From: Blautia faecicola
Lineage (GTDB): Bacteria > Bacillota > Clostridia > Lachnospirales > Lachnospiraceae
NCBI RefSeq assembly: GCF_004123145.1
Contig: NZ_SDKC01000001.1
Location: forward strand, 2,251,501-2,315,500
Reading direction: 5' to 3'
DNA length: 64,000 bases
Below the pieces are notes generated by a model. It saw only the letters and a program-made list of their open reading frames with translations. It did no database searches and was not told the origin of the DNA. Every line of letters starts with the position of its first letter. Within the stretch, counting starts at the first letter, position 1. Positions 33,773 through 43,354 of the stretch are shown in pieces. Made by a program: the position numbers and the translations under genes.

Positions 33773-35272
33773 TCACCCGTTCAGATATTTCTCTATTCCC
33801 ACTCTCTTCCGCTCGAGCATTTCATCGATCCGGAGAATATAATTGTTGACATCTTTTACATTCTCCACCCGTTCGATCCGGGTTCCGTGCTCAAACACAA
33901 ATTTGGTGGATGCTCCCGCACCCGCCGCAAGAATGGTCTGTTTTTCTTCCATAATCAGTATATTGTATATTCCCGCTTTGTCAACCTCTGCGTAACCTAC
34001 ATTTTCAAAATTTCCCGCAATATTCTTCTGGCGGTACAGATAATACGGACCCATGCCCATATTTCTGGCACACTGCTGGGTCATCTCCATGATCTCCTGG
34101 CTGTTCTCAAACGACATTTCTTCGTATTTATCTTTGAACAGATTCAGTCTTGTCGCACGTTTCAGTGCCAGGGAATGGATCGTCAGGCTGTCCGGATGCA
34201 GGTTTTCTACCTCCTGCAGCGTATGCGCCACTTCTTCTTTTCCCTCTCCCGGAAGACCGATGATCAGATCCATATTGATATTGTCAAATCCCAGTTCTCT
34301 TGCCATATGGAAAATATTGACCGTATCTTCCACGGTATGTTTTCTTCCGATCACATCCAGCGTTTTCTGGTTCATCGTCTGCGGATTGACGGAAATTCTC
34401 GTCACCGGAAATTCTTTCATCACCTGCAGTTTTTCTCTGGTGATGCTGTCCGGTCGTCCCGCTTCCACGGTATACTCTTTGACCCAGGTAAAATCAAAAG
34501 TCGTCTGAATGTGAGAAAGCAGTCTGCGAAGCTGCTCCGGTTCCAGCGTCGTCGGCGTACCGCCTCCGATATAAACCGTCGTCAGTTTCCGTTCTCCCAT
34601 CTCTTCCCGGATAAAGGTCAGCTCCTTGCACAGAGCATCCAGATATTCATCCACCCGTTTCGTCCACCGTTCCAACGGATGAGATCCAAAGGAACAGTAC
34701 AGACAGATACTCGGACAGAACGGAATTCCTACATAGAGACTGTAACCGTTTTCATAGTCCAGATCCTGCAGCAACGCCTTCTCCCGGTTGGCAATCGTGA
34801 TCGCCAGAGCGGTTTTTTCGTTGCTTACGCCATATGTTTCCCGCATATACTGCGCGATCTGTGTATTTTTCCATCCCTCTTCGAGAAGTTTCATCGGGAT
34901 CTTCGTCGGCCGGATTCCGGTAAGATCTCCCCACGGAAGCGTTTTCCCGGTCACCTGGCACAGGGCGCCGTACACCAGACGTTTCAGCACGTTTTTCGTC
35001 TCCGGACGGTCTTTTTCATAATCCACAGCTACCTGCTGTCTGAAAATCTCCGTGCCGTCTTTTTCAACAGCCAGACAAATCTCCTGACTGCCATAGGCAA
35101 CCAGGAGAAGCATCCCGTACGCTCCCTCCGGTTCTTCCTCTCCCTCATAGAACATCGTAACCTGTGCATGAGGATAAAAGGCTTTCACCAGAGAGTATAC
35201 ATCATATTCAAAATCTTTTTTATTAAATCGAATCGCTATATTGTTAAGCAAAAGGATTGTACCTCTTTTCAT
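33773..35272 (-). CDS. hemZ: HemZ-type radical SAM protein (coproporphyrinogen dehydrogenase family)
   Basis: 499 residues. The radical SAM cluster motif CPSICLYC (C186, C190, C193) is followed by SFGSHPLERW, then GGGTPTTLEPEQL and the family segment RISVNPQTMNQKTLDVIGR. The N-terminal ~175 residues are the HemZ-specific extension. HemZ proteins are named for anaerobic coproporphyrinogen oxidation, but the activity in organisms lacking a full haem pathway is doubtful; no other haem gene is in this window. The start overlaps the end of the MBL gene by 29 nt. Part of the relA operon. Confidence 0.88.
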   Translation of the reverse strand: MKRGTILLLNNIAIRFNKKDFEYDVYSLVKAFYPHAQVTMFYEGEEEPEGAYGMLLLVAYGSQEICLAVEKDGTEIFRQQVAVDYEKDRPETKNVLKRLVYGALCQVTGKTLPWGDLTGIRPTKIPMKLLEEGWKNTQIAQYMRETYGVSNEKTALAITIANREKALLQDLDYENGYSLYVGIPFCPSICLYCSFGSHPLERWTKRVDEYLDALCKELTFIREEMGERKLTTVYIGGGTPTTLEPEQLRRLLSHIQTTFDFTWVKEYTVEAGRPDSITREKLQVMKEFPVTRISVNPQTMNQKTLDVIGRKHTVEDTVNIFHMARELGFDNINMDLIIGLPGEGKEEVAHTLQEVENLHPDSLTIHSLALKRATRLNLFKDKYEEMSFENSQEIMEMTQQCARNMGMGPYYLYRQKNIAGNFENVGYAEVDKAGIYNILIMEEKQTILAAGAGASTKFVFEHGTRIERVENVKDVNNYILRIDEMLERKRVGIEKYLNG

Positions 35273-35873
35273 ATCCTATTGTTGTTTCTTCGTTATGTCC
35301 CGGACAGACTCTCGTTGTCTCCGGAAGTTCTTTTAACAGGCGTTTCACACTCGCCTGCATATCGGCACCGCTTCCCGTCGGGAAATCCGTTCTTCCAACA
35401 CTCTGTGCAAACAGCGTATCTCCGGAGAAGAGCACTTCTTCTTCCGGCAGATAATAACAGCAGCTTCCCGCCGTATGTCCCGGTGTGTGGAAGACTTCAA
35501 TGGAAAATCCTGCAAGATCCAGTTTTTTTCCGTCACAGACCCACTGATCCGCCAGCAGTACATGAGCACTTGCCCAGCTTCCCGAAAGATTTTTCATCGC
35601 ATCGGTGAGCACCTGCTGTTCCGCTGCACAGGCGATGACCGGGATCCCGTATTCGTCCCTCAGATCATCTGCCGCCAGCATGTGATCAAAATGACCATGT
35701 GTCAGGAGAATCGCCACAGGCTTTCCTCCCATACGGTTAATTTTTTCTTCGATCCGTGCACTCTCATCCGCCGGATCGACGATCAGCAGTTCGCCGTTTT
35801 CTTTATTTTTGATCAGCCAGGTATTGGTTCCTACCATCCCCAGTACCAGCTGTTCGATCACTGCTTTTTTCAT
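35244..35873 (-). CDS. MBL-fold hydrolase (glyoxalase II-like)
   Basis: 209 residues. The metal motif THGHFDHM (H59, H61, D63, H64) is followed by FHTPGHTAGSCCYYL, with the third His, then SGDTLFAQSVGRTDFPTGS and CPGHNEETTIGYEKRYNPF. This is the short glyoxalase II/YcbL-like group, which hydrolyses thioesters such as S-lactoylglutathione or similar. The natural thiol in this organism is not known. It is 21 nt downstream of relA; this neighbour order is common in Firmicutes. Confidence 0.9.
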   Translation of the reverse strand: MKKAVIEQLVLGMVGTNTWLIKNKENGELLIVDPADESARIEEKINRMGGKPVAILLTHGHFDHMLAADDLRDEYGIPVIACAAEQQVLTDAMKNLSGSWASAHVLLADQWVCDGKKLDLAGFSIEVFHTPGHTAGSCCYYLPEEEVLFSGDTLFAQSVGRTDFPTGSGADMQASVKRLLKELPETTRVCPGHNEETTIGYEKRYNPFA

Positions 35874-35894
35874 AGTTTCGGATTACTCCTTTTA

Positions 35895-38198
35895 TCAGCC
35901 GGTGGTACGTTCAATATCAAGGACACTCTCCACCTGACGGATCTTTTCCACGATACTGTTCAGTTCTTCCGTACTGTGTACATCAAATGTCATGGAAATC
36001 GTCGCACGTCCCTGTTTGCTCGTCCGGCTGTTGATAGTTGTCAGGTCGATCTTACGCTCGGTAAAGATCCTTGAGATATCGACCAGAAGACCGGTTCTGT
36101 TATTGGCATATACATTGATCTCTGCCGTATAAAGTCCGCTGGTCAGATTGCTGCCCTGCCACTCCGCATCGATCAGACGCACGCGTTCTGCCTCGGAAAG
36201 ATTCATGACGTTGACACAGTCTGTGCGGTGGATCGTGACACCACGACCTCTCGTTACAAAACCGACAATCTCATCTCCCGGAATCGGGCTACAGCATTTT
36301 GCAAATCGTACTGCCACATCGTCGATCCCTTTTACAACGATACCGCCTTTTTCTTTCTTCACGATCGGCAGTTTTTCTTTTGCTTCCGCAGCTGCCTCCA
36401 GAACTTTCTCATCGGTGATCTCTTTTTTATGCTCTTTCTCGTAAGCCTCAATCAGCTTATTCAGAATCTGTCCTTCTTTTAAGCCTCCGTGTCCCAGTGC
36501 GGCAAGCACACTTTCCCAGTCACGGAATCCGTATTTACGCATCACGGCTTCCATGTATTTCGGCTTGGTCAGTTCTCCCAGTGTTCTGCCCTTTAATTTG
36601 GCATAGCTGGCAAGCATTTCTTTTCCTTTGAGGATGTTATCCTCTTTCCGCTCCTGCTTGAACCACTGGTTGATCTTATTCTTTGCCTGGGTACTTTTGA
36701 CGATCTTTAACCAGTCACGGCTCGGTCCCTTGGAATTCTGTGAGGTGATGATCTCCACACGGTCACCGTTTTTGATCTCATACTCGATCGGAACCAGTTT
36801 TCCGTTGACTCTCGCGCCAACCATCTTATTTCCCACGGCACTGTGTACACTGTAGGCAAAATCTACGGTGCTGGAACCACGTGGAAGAGTCTTGACATCT
36901 CCCGCCGGACTGAAACAGTATACATTTTCATTAAAGAGATCCAGATCACTCTTTAACAGACTCAGGAACTCTTTGTTATCCGACATGTCCCGCTGCCACT
37001 CCAGGATCTGACGAAGCCAGCTCAACTTCTCTTCTTCCTGCTGTGCCACCGGTTTCTTGCCATCGGAAGCTTCTTTGTATTTCCAGTGTGCTGCAATACC
37101 ATACTCTGCGGTACGATGCATCTCAAACGTACGGATCTGGATCTCAAAAGGTCTTCCCTTGGGTCCGATCAGCGTGGTATGCAGAGACTGATACATGTTC
37201 GGTTTCGGCATCGCAATATAGTCCTTGAACCGTCCCGGAATCGGCGTATACATCTCATGGATCACACCGAGTGCCGCATAACAGTCCTTGACCGTATCCA
37301 CGATAATACGCACGGCAAACAGATCGTAGATCTGATCCAGCGTCTTATCCTGGTTGACCATCTTTTTATAGATACTGAAGAAATGTTTTACCCTTCCGTT
37401 GACCTCTGCCTGGATATCCGCCTCTTCCATGTGTTCTTTTACTTCATCCACAATGCCCTGGACAAACGCTTCCCTCTCTCCTTTTCGGAGATTGATCTTT
37501 TCCACCAGATCGTAATAGACTTCCGGCTTCAGATATTTTAAAGAAAGGTCATCCAGCTCGATCTTGATCTTGGAAATACCGAGACGCTGTGCGATCGGCG
37601 CATAGATATCCATCGTCTCTCTGGCTTTTTCCTTCTGTTTCGGCTCCGACCAGTACTGTGCGGTACGCATGTTGTGCAGCCGGTCCGCCAGTTTTACCAG
37701 AATCACACGGATGTCCTTTGCCATGGCAAGGAACATCTTTCTTAAGTTTTCCGCCTGTACTTCCACCTTATCCGCAGAATAATTCAGCTGTCCCAGTTTG
37801 GTAACACCGTCTACCAGAAGTGCCACCTCACTGCCGAACTCCCGCGTCAGATCCTCTGTTGTCATCACGGTGTCCTCTACGACATCGTGTAACAGTCCGG
37901 CAACGATCGTCTCTTTATCCAGCTCCAGATCCGCCAGAATGATCGCCACACACAGGGGATGAATGATATAAGGCTCCCCGGATTTTCTCTTCTGGCCTTC
38001 GTGCGCCTTTGCGGCGATCCGATAGGCCTTTTCGATCATGGAGATATCGGTGGACGGATGATATTTTCGAATACTGCGGATCAGTTCCTCATACAGCTGC
38101 TCCGGACTGGTAAAATCCTTCATGCATTTGACATTTGCTTCTACTTCTTCGATCTCCTGGATTCGTTCCTCTTCCGTTTTTGTTTTTCCATCTTCCAT
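35895..38198 (-). CDS. relA: Bifunctional (p)ppGpp synthetase/hydrolase RelA/SpoT
   Basis: 767 residues, full length. The HD hydrolase domain has KAHEGQ (H66), IIHPL (H80) and LLHDVVEDT (H104-D105, E108-D109), all conserved, so hydrolysis should be active. The synthetase domain (about 240-350) has YIAMPKPNMYQSLHTTLIGP and EIQIRTFEMH. A TGS domain (about 400-470), a helical part with CCSPIPGDEIVGFVTRGRGVTIHRTDC and a C-terminal ACT domain (about 690-767) follow. It controls the stringent response. It is 20 nt after apt and heads translation genes, linking amino-acid starvation signalling and tRNA charging. Confidence 0.98.
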   Translation of the reverse strand: MEDGKTKTEEERIQEIEEVEANVKCMKDFTSPEQLYEELIRSIRKYHPSTDISMIEKAYRIAAKAHEGQKRKSGEPYIIHPLCVAIILADLELDKETIVAGLLHDVVEDTVMTTEDLTREFGSEVALLVDGVTKLGQLNYSADKVEVQAENLRKMFLAMAKDIRVILVKLADRLHNMRTAQYWSEPKQKEKARETMDIYAPIAQRLGISKIKIELDDLSLKYLKPEVYYDLVEKINLRKGEREAFVQGIVDEVKEHMEEADIQAEVNGRVKHFFSIYKKMVNQDKTLDQIYDLFAVRIIVDTVKDCYAALGVIHEMYTPIPGRFKDYIAMPKPNMYQSLHTTLIGPKGRPFEIQIRTFEMHRTAEYGIAAHWKYKEASDGKKPVAQQEEEKLSWLRQILEWQRDMSDNKEFLSLLKSDLDLFNENVYCFSPAGDVKTLPRGSSTVDFAYSVHSAVGNKMVGARVNGKLVPIEYEIKNGDRVEIITSQNSKGPSRDWLKIVKSTQAKNKINQWFKQERKEDNILKGKEMLASYAKLKGRTLGELTKPKYMEAVMRKYGFRDWESVLAALGHGGLKEGQILNKLIEAYEKEHKKEITDEKVLEAAAEAKEKLPIVKKEKGGIVVKGIDDVAVRFAKCCSPIPGDEIVGFVTRGRGVTIHRTDCVNVMNLSEAERVRLIDAEWQGSNLTSGLYTAEINVYANNRTGLLVDISRIFTERKIDLTTINSRTSKQGRATISMTFDVHSTEELNSIVEKIRQVESVLDIERTTG

Positions 38199-38218
38199 AG
38201 ATTCACCACCTGTTTTCT

Positions 38219-38743
38219 TTATTTACCCTCGTAACAGATGACAGATTCCACATCGTAATCTTTCAGACGTTCTCTGCCTTTCAGTCCTGCAAGTTCCATC
38301 AGAAATACAATTTTTACAACTTCGCCGCCCAAACGTTCCACCATCTTTGCAGCTGCTTCTATGGTACCACCGGTAGCGATCAGGTCATCGATCAGAACGA
38401 CTTTCTGCCCCGGTTTGATGGAATCTTTGTGCATCTCGATCGTTGCACTTCCATATTCCAGATCATAATCCTGGGAAATCGTCTCGCACGGCAGTTTTCC
38501 TTTTTTACGGATCGGCACAAATGGCTTATGTAAATTATATGCCACCGGCACACCGAAAATAAAACCTCTCGACTCGGTACCTGCGATCACATCCACGTCC
38601 ACATCTTTGATTTTTTCCTGAATCGAATCGATCGCCAGCTGTAATCCGTCTGCATCCTGTAAAATACTGGTTACATCACGAAAGATAATTCCCGGTTCCG
38701 GAAAATCCGGAATACTTCTCACATATTCTTCAAGCTTTTTCAT
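38219..38743 (-). CDS. apt: Adenine phosphoribosyltransferase
   Basis: 174 residues. Type I PRTase fold with PDFPEPGIIFRDVT at the N-terminus, AGTESRGFIFG, and the PRPP-binding motif VLIDDLIATGGT (about 118-129). It converts adenine and PRPP to AMP (purine salvage). It is the first gene of a likely seven-gene operon ending in aspS; apt next to relA is widely conserved. GGGAG precedes the ATG. Confidence 0.97.
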   Translation of the reverse strand: MKKLEEYVRSIPDFPEPGIIFRDVTSILQDADGLQLAIDSIQEKIKDVDVDVIAGTESRGFIFGVPVAYNLHKPFVPIRKKGKLPCETISQDYDLEYGSATIEMHKDSIKPGQKVVLIDDLIATGGTIEAAAKMVERLGGEVVKIVFLMELAGLKGRERLKDYDVESVICYEGK

Positions 38744-38810
38744 AACAATCTCCCTTCTTTATATGAAACTCACCCGTACCGGCAAGTTAGAATCGACAAT
38801 TAGCGACTAC

Positions 38811-38839
38811 ATTATACCATTAATCACGCTTCATCGCAA
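38811..38839 (-). promoter_or_regulatory. Promoter of the apt-relA operon
   Basis: TTGCGA at 38834-38839, 17-bp spacer, TATAAT at 38811-38816 on the minus strand. It sits just after the stop codon of the DUF362 gene. Confidence 0.78.
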
Positions 38840-38841
38840 AT

Positions 38842-39978
38842 TTATTTTACCTGAATTGCTTTGTGCGGACACATTTCCTGACAGCAGAAGCACCGGATAC
38901 ATTTGTGGTAATTATATACCGGCGGCTGTTTTCTGCCATTTTTAAACTGCAACGCTTTTCCTTCCACCGGACAGGCTTCCACACAGACGCCGCATTTCTT
39001 ACATTTGTCCGTCACAATATACGGTTTCTTCTGAAAATACCGCAGGAACCCATTGTTGAACCGGTTCCACAGATTGCTCCTCTGTTTTTTGCGGTCCACG
39101 TTAAAATCCGGGTTGCCGAAGCGTTCCACCGCCTCCTGCATCGTGATCTCGCCGTCTTCTGACAGTAACCGGATATTTTCCTCCCGCCAGGTCCCGAGTC
39201 CCATCGTCTCTCCGTGCACATTGGTCGGAACCATCTGCGGATCGAGATGTACCAGGTGGCAGTATACACTGTCGATCGCCACCGGATCATTGCCGAGGAG
39301 CAGTACATTCATCTTCACCGGATCCCCTGAGGTCGGTCCGTTCCCATCCATCGCCACGATCCCGTCCATCACACAGAACCGCGGGGCGATCAGCTGATTC
39401 AGGTCGATCAGCTGTCTTGCAAAGATATCTGCATTTGTATATTGGGTATGTCCTTTGGCTTTGTGAAGCCCGCTGATGCAGCCATAGAGGTTTTTCACCC
39501 CGCCGGTCACCCGCTCCAGTGCATGTGTCTTCATCTTACAGAGATTGATCAGCGCATCCGTCTCCTGCACCGGTTTTGCCAGGAAGAATTCTTTTGCCGT
39601 GTGTCCCTGCGGATAAGATACCGTACTTCCCTCATTAAAATCAACGATCGTGACACCATAATCTTCCAGCATCTGATCCATGCCGGTGCCTTCCATGACT
39701 TTCTTCGCTGACCCCACACCGCAGGAATCACCGCAGCTCAGATGCACATAGCCTTCTTCTTTCAACAGTCTTACGATACCTTTGACCACTGCCGGATGGG
39801 TAATGACTGCCCGCTCCACTTCCGTTTTTCGTACCAGATTTGGTTTCAGCAGAATCTTTTCTTCTTTTTTCAGGAAAGTTTCCCATCCCCCTAGTAAAGC
39901 TATTCCCTTTTTCAGTGTGCTGTAAACCAGTTCTTCCTCATAACTTTCGCAGGAAAGAATCACAACTTCACTTTTCAT
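38842..39978 (-). CDS. DUF362 protein with two 4Fe-4S clusters
   Basis: 378 residues from ATG 39978; the longer frame to 40053 has no ribosome site while AGGAG lies about 10 nt before this ATG. The DUF362 part (about 1-300) has VLLKPNLV, VTHPAVVKGIVRLL-like, and the segment KMKTHALERVTGGVKNLYGCISGL. The C-terminus carries two ferredoxin motifs, CKKCGVCVEACP and CIRCFCCQEMCP, so it can bind two 4Fe-4S clusters. The family has been linked to iron-sulfur electron transfer, but its reaction is unknown. It lies downstream of the AEC carriers by 114 nt. Confidence 0.85.
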   Translation of the reverse strand: MKSEVVILSCESYEEELVYSTLKKGIALLGGWETFLKKEEKILLKPNLVRKTEVERAVITHPAVVKGIVRLLKEEGYVHLSCGDSCGVGSAKKVMEGTGMDQMLEDYGVTIVDFNEGSTVSYPQGHTAKEFFLAKPVQETDALINLCKMKTHALERVTGGVKNLYGCISGLHKAKGHTQYTNADIFARQLIDLNQLIAPRFCVMDGIVAMDGNGPTSGDPVKMNVLLLGNDPVAIDSVYCHLVHLDPQMVPTNVHGETMGLGTWREENIRLLSEDGEITMQEAVERFGNPDFNVDRKKQRSNLWNRFNNGFLRYFQKKPYIVTDKCKKCGVCVEACPVEGKALQFKNGRKQPPVYNYHKCIRCFCCQEMCPHKAIQVK

Positions 39979-40092
39979 TCTTTTTGTTCTCCTGTATATA
40001 TATTCTATCTGCTTTTTAAGCACTGTTCCTGTCTCCGGCTGTCCCGTTTTCACATGTTGTTTCCGCCATCATGTTTACCATATACTTTCTCA

Positions 40093-41037
40093 TCAGATCA
40101 TTCCCATACTGCGAAGCAGGTACAGCCAGAATGTCAGTGTGAATCCGCTGAAAAATGTCGTCAACATCACAATGCTCGACGCCAGTACCCCCTCATGTCC
40201 CATATTTCTTGCCATAACATAAGAACTCACCGTTGTCGCCGAACCAAGCATAACGAGGATCGCGATCAGTTCTTCCTGACGGAAGCCAAGCATCACAGCG
40301 ATCGGTAAAAATACCGCACACCATACCACCAGTTTGAGCACGGTAGCTGTAACTGCCAGTTTGATCTTTCCAAATGCTTTTTTCACATCAAACGCAGCAC
40401 CCATCGCCATCAGTCCCAGCGGTGTTGCCAGTTTTCCGAGATTATCCACCGTTTTGATCAGGATCGGCGGACACGGAAGTTTGAACCCTGACCAGATGAC
40501 TCCTGCAAGGATACCAAGAATGATCGGATTTGTTGCGATTCCCTTCAGCGTTTTTTTGATCAGCGCTCCATCCAGCCGGTCTCTCTCCGGTTTTAAAAAT
40601 GCCAGCACCGTAACCGCCATGATATTATAAATCGGCACAGAAGCAATGATCATCAGCGGTGCCATTCCGGAAGTTCCGTAGATGTTCTGGATAAATGCGA
40701 TGCCAAGGATCGCCGCACTGCTGCGGTACGCTCCCTGCACGAATTCTCCCTGAATACTTTTATCCTTCCAGAGACAGGAGATCAGAATGGTGATCACGAT
40801 ACAGGCAATCGTTGTCAGTGCACAGTATGCCACAAACGTACCGTTCCACACATCCAGAAAGTTTGCCTGGGAAAGATCCGAAAACAGCAGCGCCGGCAGT
40901 GCCGCCTGGAAGACAAATTTATTCGCTTTATTGGTAAACTCTTCATCCATCAGTCCCACTTTTCGAAAGACGAATCCCAGAATCATCGTAAGAAAAATAG
41001 GCACTGTGGCATTCAGACTAAATATCAGATTTTCCAT
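40093..41037 (-). CDS. AEC-family transporter (auxin efflux carrier-like), paralogue 2
   Basis: 314 residues with about ten membrane helices in two halves. Family motifs: FLTMILGFVFRKVGLMDEEF at the N-terminus, ATNPIILGILAGVIWSGFKLP and GLMAMGAAFD in the middle, and a C-terminal GSATTVSSYVMARNMGHEGVLASSIVMLTT. AEC proteins move small organic anions such as malonate or auxin-like acids in a Na+/H+-coupled way; the substrate here is unknown. It is 9 nt downstream of a paralogue, with AGGAGA at its start, so the pair is coexpressed. Confidence 0.9.
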   Translation of the reverse strand: MENLIFSLNATVPIFLTMILGFVFRKVGLMDEEFTNKANKFVFQAALPALLFSDLSQANFLDVWNGTFVAYCALTTIACIVITILISCLWKDKSIQGEFVQGAYRSSAAILGIAFIQNIYGTSGMAPLMIIASVPIYNIMAVTVLAFLKPERDRLDGALIKKTLKGIATNPIILGILAGVIWSGFKLPCPPILIKTVDNLGKLATPLGLMAMGAAFDVKKAFGKIKLAVTATVLKLVVWCAVFLPIAVMLGFRQEELIAILVMLGSATTVSSYVMARNMGHEGVLASSIVMLTTFFSGFTLTFWLYLLRSMGMI

Positions 41038-41046
41038 GTTACTCTC

Positions 41047-41994
41047 CTACACCAGACCGAAGCAACGCAGCACATACAGCCATGCTGTCATAGTAAAAGC
41101 ACTTCCCAGCGTAGTAAGCATGACCACACTCGAGGTAAGCGTTCCTTCGTGTCCCATATTTTTTGCCATAATAAAGCAACTGACTGCGGAAGAAGAACCT
41201 GCCACTACAAGTGCTCCTACCATCTGTTCGTTTCGTAATCCGCTCAGGGCTGCAAGCGGCAGGGCAATCATGGCAATTCCTGCCAGTCGCAAAAACGTTG
41301 CACCAAGTGCCGGCCGGATCTGACCGATTGCTTTCTCTCCCTCAAAGGAGCCACCCATCGCCATGAGACCAAGCGGTGTGGCCAGACTGGTCAGATTGTG
41401 CACTGTCTTGCTGACGATCGGCACCTGCGGCACATGACAGACGGACAGAAGCATTCCCCCGGCGATACCGAGAATGATCGGATTTGTAAGGATCCCCTTC
41501 ACCGTCTCCTTTGCCAGATTCCCTGCATCCTTCTTTTCCCCGTCCGGTTTCATAAAGAGCAGGATGATCACCGCCAGAATGTTGTTAAACGGCACATTTC
41601 CGATTAACATTAAGGATGCCATATCCGATTTTCCGTAAATATTGCTGATAAATGCGATGCCAAGAAGTGCCGAATTGCTCCGGAAAGCTGCCTGTGCGAA
41701 CTCCCCGCGGATCTTCGCATCTTTGACGAGTCTCGAACACAATACACTGAGCAGCCCGCCGACGATCGTGATCGCCGCACAGAAGCCGACAAATTTTCCA
41801 TCCCACAGCGTCTGAAAATCCGCCTCCCAGAGATCTTCCAGCAGTAATAGCGGCAGTGCTGCCCGGAAGACGAACCGGTTGATTTTCTTGATAAAACTTT
41901 CATCCAGCAGTCCGATCCTCCGGAAGGCATATCCCAGAAGCATCGTAAAAAAGATCGGCAGCGTGGCATTTAAACAAAAGACCAGATTTTTCAT
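41047..41994 (-). CDS. AEC-family transporter, paralogue 1
   Basis: 315 residues, about ten helices. It is closely similar to the downstream gene along its length: FTMLLGYAFRRIGLLDESF, LTNPIILGIAGGMLLS, GLMAMGGSFEG, and AGSSSAVSCFIMAKNMGHEGTLTSSVVMLTT. The same family and the same open substrate question apply. An odd point: no Shine-Dalgarno sequence is visible before ATG 41994. The preceding 54 nt are mostly the terminator of lysA, and no later ATG fits the family alignment better. Confidence 0.9.
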   Translation of the reverse strand: MKNLVFCLNATLPIFFTMLLGYAFRRIGLLDESFIKKINRFVFRAALPLLLLEDLWEADFQTLWDGKFVGFCAAITIVGGLLSVLCSRLVKDAKIRGEFAQAAFRSNSALLGIAFISNIYGKSDMASLMLIGNVPFNNILAVIILLFMKPDGEKKDAGNLAKETVKGILTNPIILGIAGGMLLSVCHVPQVPIVSKTVHNLTSLATPLGLMAMGGSFEGEKAIGQIRPALGATFLRLAGIAMIALPLAALSGLRNEQMVGALVVAGSSSAVSCFIMAKNMGHEGTLTSSVVMLTTLGSAFTMTAWLYVLRCFGLV

Positions 41995-42002
41995 AGGTAT
42001 GT

Positions 42003-42042
42003 AAAAGGAGCCATAGCACGATTGCTCATGCGACAGCTCCTT
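42003..42042 (-). terminator. Probable terminator of the corA-pyk-lysA group
   Basis: AAGGAGC pairs with GCTCCTT (42036-42042 with 42006-42012), with further weak pairing inside and TTTT following on the minus strand. It lies 6 nt after the lysA stop codon and abuts the AEC start. Confidence 0.7.
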
Positions 42043-42048
42043 GTCTCC

Positions 42049-43320
42049 TTATTCAAAAATTTTGTTATAAATCGGGAAACAATCCAGTGTTGCGAAATAA
42101 TCTCTCGGTGTCTCTGCACGACGGATCATCTCAAAACTTCCGTCCTCTTTCAGCAGGATCTCCGCAGATTTCAGTTTACCGTTGTAGTTGTAACCCATCG
42201 CATATCCATGTGCACCGGTATCGTGGATCACCAGGTAATCTCCCATATCGATCTTCGGAAGCATCCGGTCGATCGCAAATTTGTCATTATTTTCACAAAG
42301 AGATCCGGTGATATCATATTTGTGATCACACGGCTGATCTTCTTTTCCCATGACTGTGATATGATGATATGCTCCGTACATTGCCGGACGCATCAGGTTT
42401 ACCGCGCAGGCATCACATCCGATATACTCTTTGTAAGTGTGTTTCTCATGGATTGCTTTTGTTACCAGACAGCCGTAAGGTCCTGTCATAAAACGTCCCA
42501 TCTCGGTATACAGTGCCACATCACCCATTCCTGCCGGTACAAGCACTTCTTCGTATACCTTCCGTACTCCTTCACCGATTGCACGGATGTCGTTCGGTTC
42601 CTGATCCGGTTTGTAAGGGATTCCCACACCGCCGGACAGATTGATGAATTCAATATCTGCACCGGTCTCTTTTTCCAGTTTTACAGCAACCTCAAACAGT
42701 ACTTTTGCCAGCATCGGGTAGTACTCGTTGGTTACGGTGTTGCTTGCCAGGAATGCATGGATACCGAATTTCTTTGCGCCTTTTGCTTTCAGAATCTTGA
42801 ATGCCTCAAAAAGCTGCTCGGTAGTCATACCGTATTTTGCATCTCCCGGGTTGTCCATGATATCATTGCTGATCTTAAAGAGGCCGCCCGGATTGTAACG
42901 GCAGCTGATGGTTTCCGGAATATAGCCGATTGCTTTTTCCAGGAAATCGATATGGGTGATATCATCCAGGTTGATGATAGCTCCCAGCTTTGCCGCATAC
43001 TGATATTCCTCTGCCGGCGTTGCATTGGAAGAAAACATAATGTCGGATCCTTTGCATCCCATTGCCTGAGAAAGCATCAGTTCGGTCAGAGAGGAACAGT
43101 CACATCCGCATCCATATTCTTTCATGATCTGAATCAGTGTCGGGTTCGGGCATGCTTTCACCGCAAAGTACTCTCTGTACCCTTTGTTCCATGCGAAAGC
43201 TTCTTTTACTGCTTTTGCATTGTCCCGGATTCCTTTTTCATCATACAGATGATAAGGGGTTGGAAATTTTGCGGTAATCTCATCCAGCTGTTCCTTTGTT
43301 ACAAATGGTTTCTTGTTCAT
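42049..43320 (-). CDS. lysA: Diaminopimelate decarboxylase
   Basis: 423 residues. Fold III PLP enzyme: YFAVKACPNP contains the cofactor Lys (K55), then GCGCDCSSLTELMLS, NLSGGVGIPY (phosphate-binding glycine loop region) and GCDACAVNLMRP. CENNDKF near 310 fits the active-site Cys-Glu pair. It makes L-lysine from meso-diaminopimelate. It differs from the canonical enzyme in some motifs, as do other Lachnospiraceae copies, so a related PLP decarboxylase is the alternative. It lies 34 nt after pyk. Confidence 0.88.
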   Translation of the reverse strand: MNKKPFVTKEQLDEITAKFPTPYHLYDEKGIRDNAKAVKEAFAWNKGYREYFAVKACPNPTLIQIMKEYGCGCDCSSLTELMLSQAMGCKGSDIMFSSNATPAEEYQYAAKLGAIINLDDITHIDFLEKAIGYIPETISCRYNPGGLFKISNDIMDNPGDAKYGMTTEQLFEAFKILKAKGAKKFGIHAFLASNTVTNEYYPMLAKVLFEVAVKLEKETGADIEFINLSGGVGIPYKPDQEPNDIRAIGEGVRKVYEEVLVPAGMGDVALYTEMGRFMTGPYGCLVTKAIHEKHTYKEYIGCDACAVNLMRPAMYGAYHHITVMGKEDQPCDHKYDITGSLCENNDKFAIDRMLPKIDMGDYLVIHDTGAHGYAMGYNYNGKLKSAEILLKEDGSFEMIRRAETPRDYFATLDCFPIYNKIFE

Positions 43321-43354
43321 TTTTTCATAATCTCCTCTGTTGTGTTCTGTTACA

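Noticed and set aside
33767-35608. 613-codon plus-strand open frame opposite hemZ
   Set aside because: It is antisense to hemZ and the MBL gene, whose family motifs are clear, and its own translation is rich in His, Phe, Arg and Ser with no domain.
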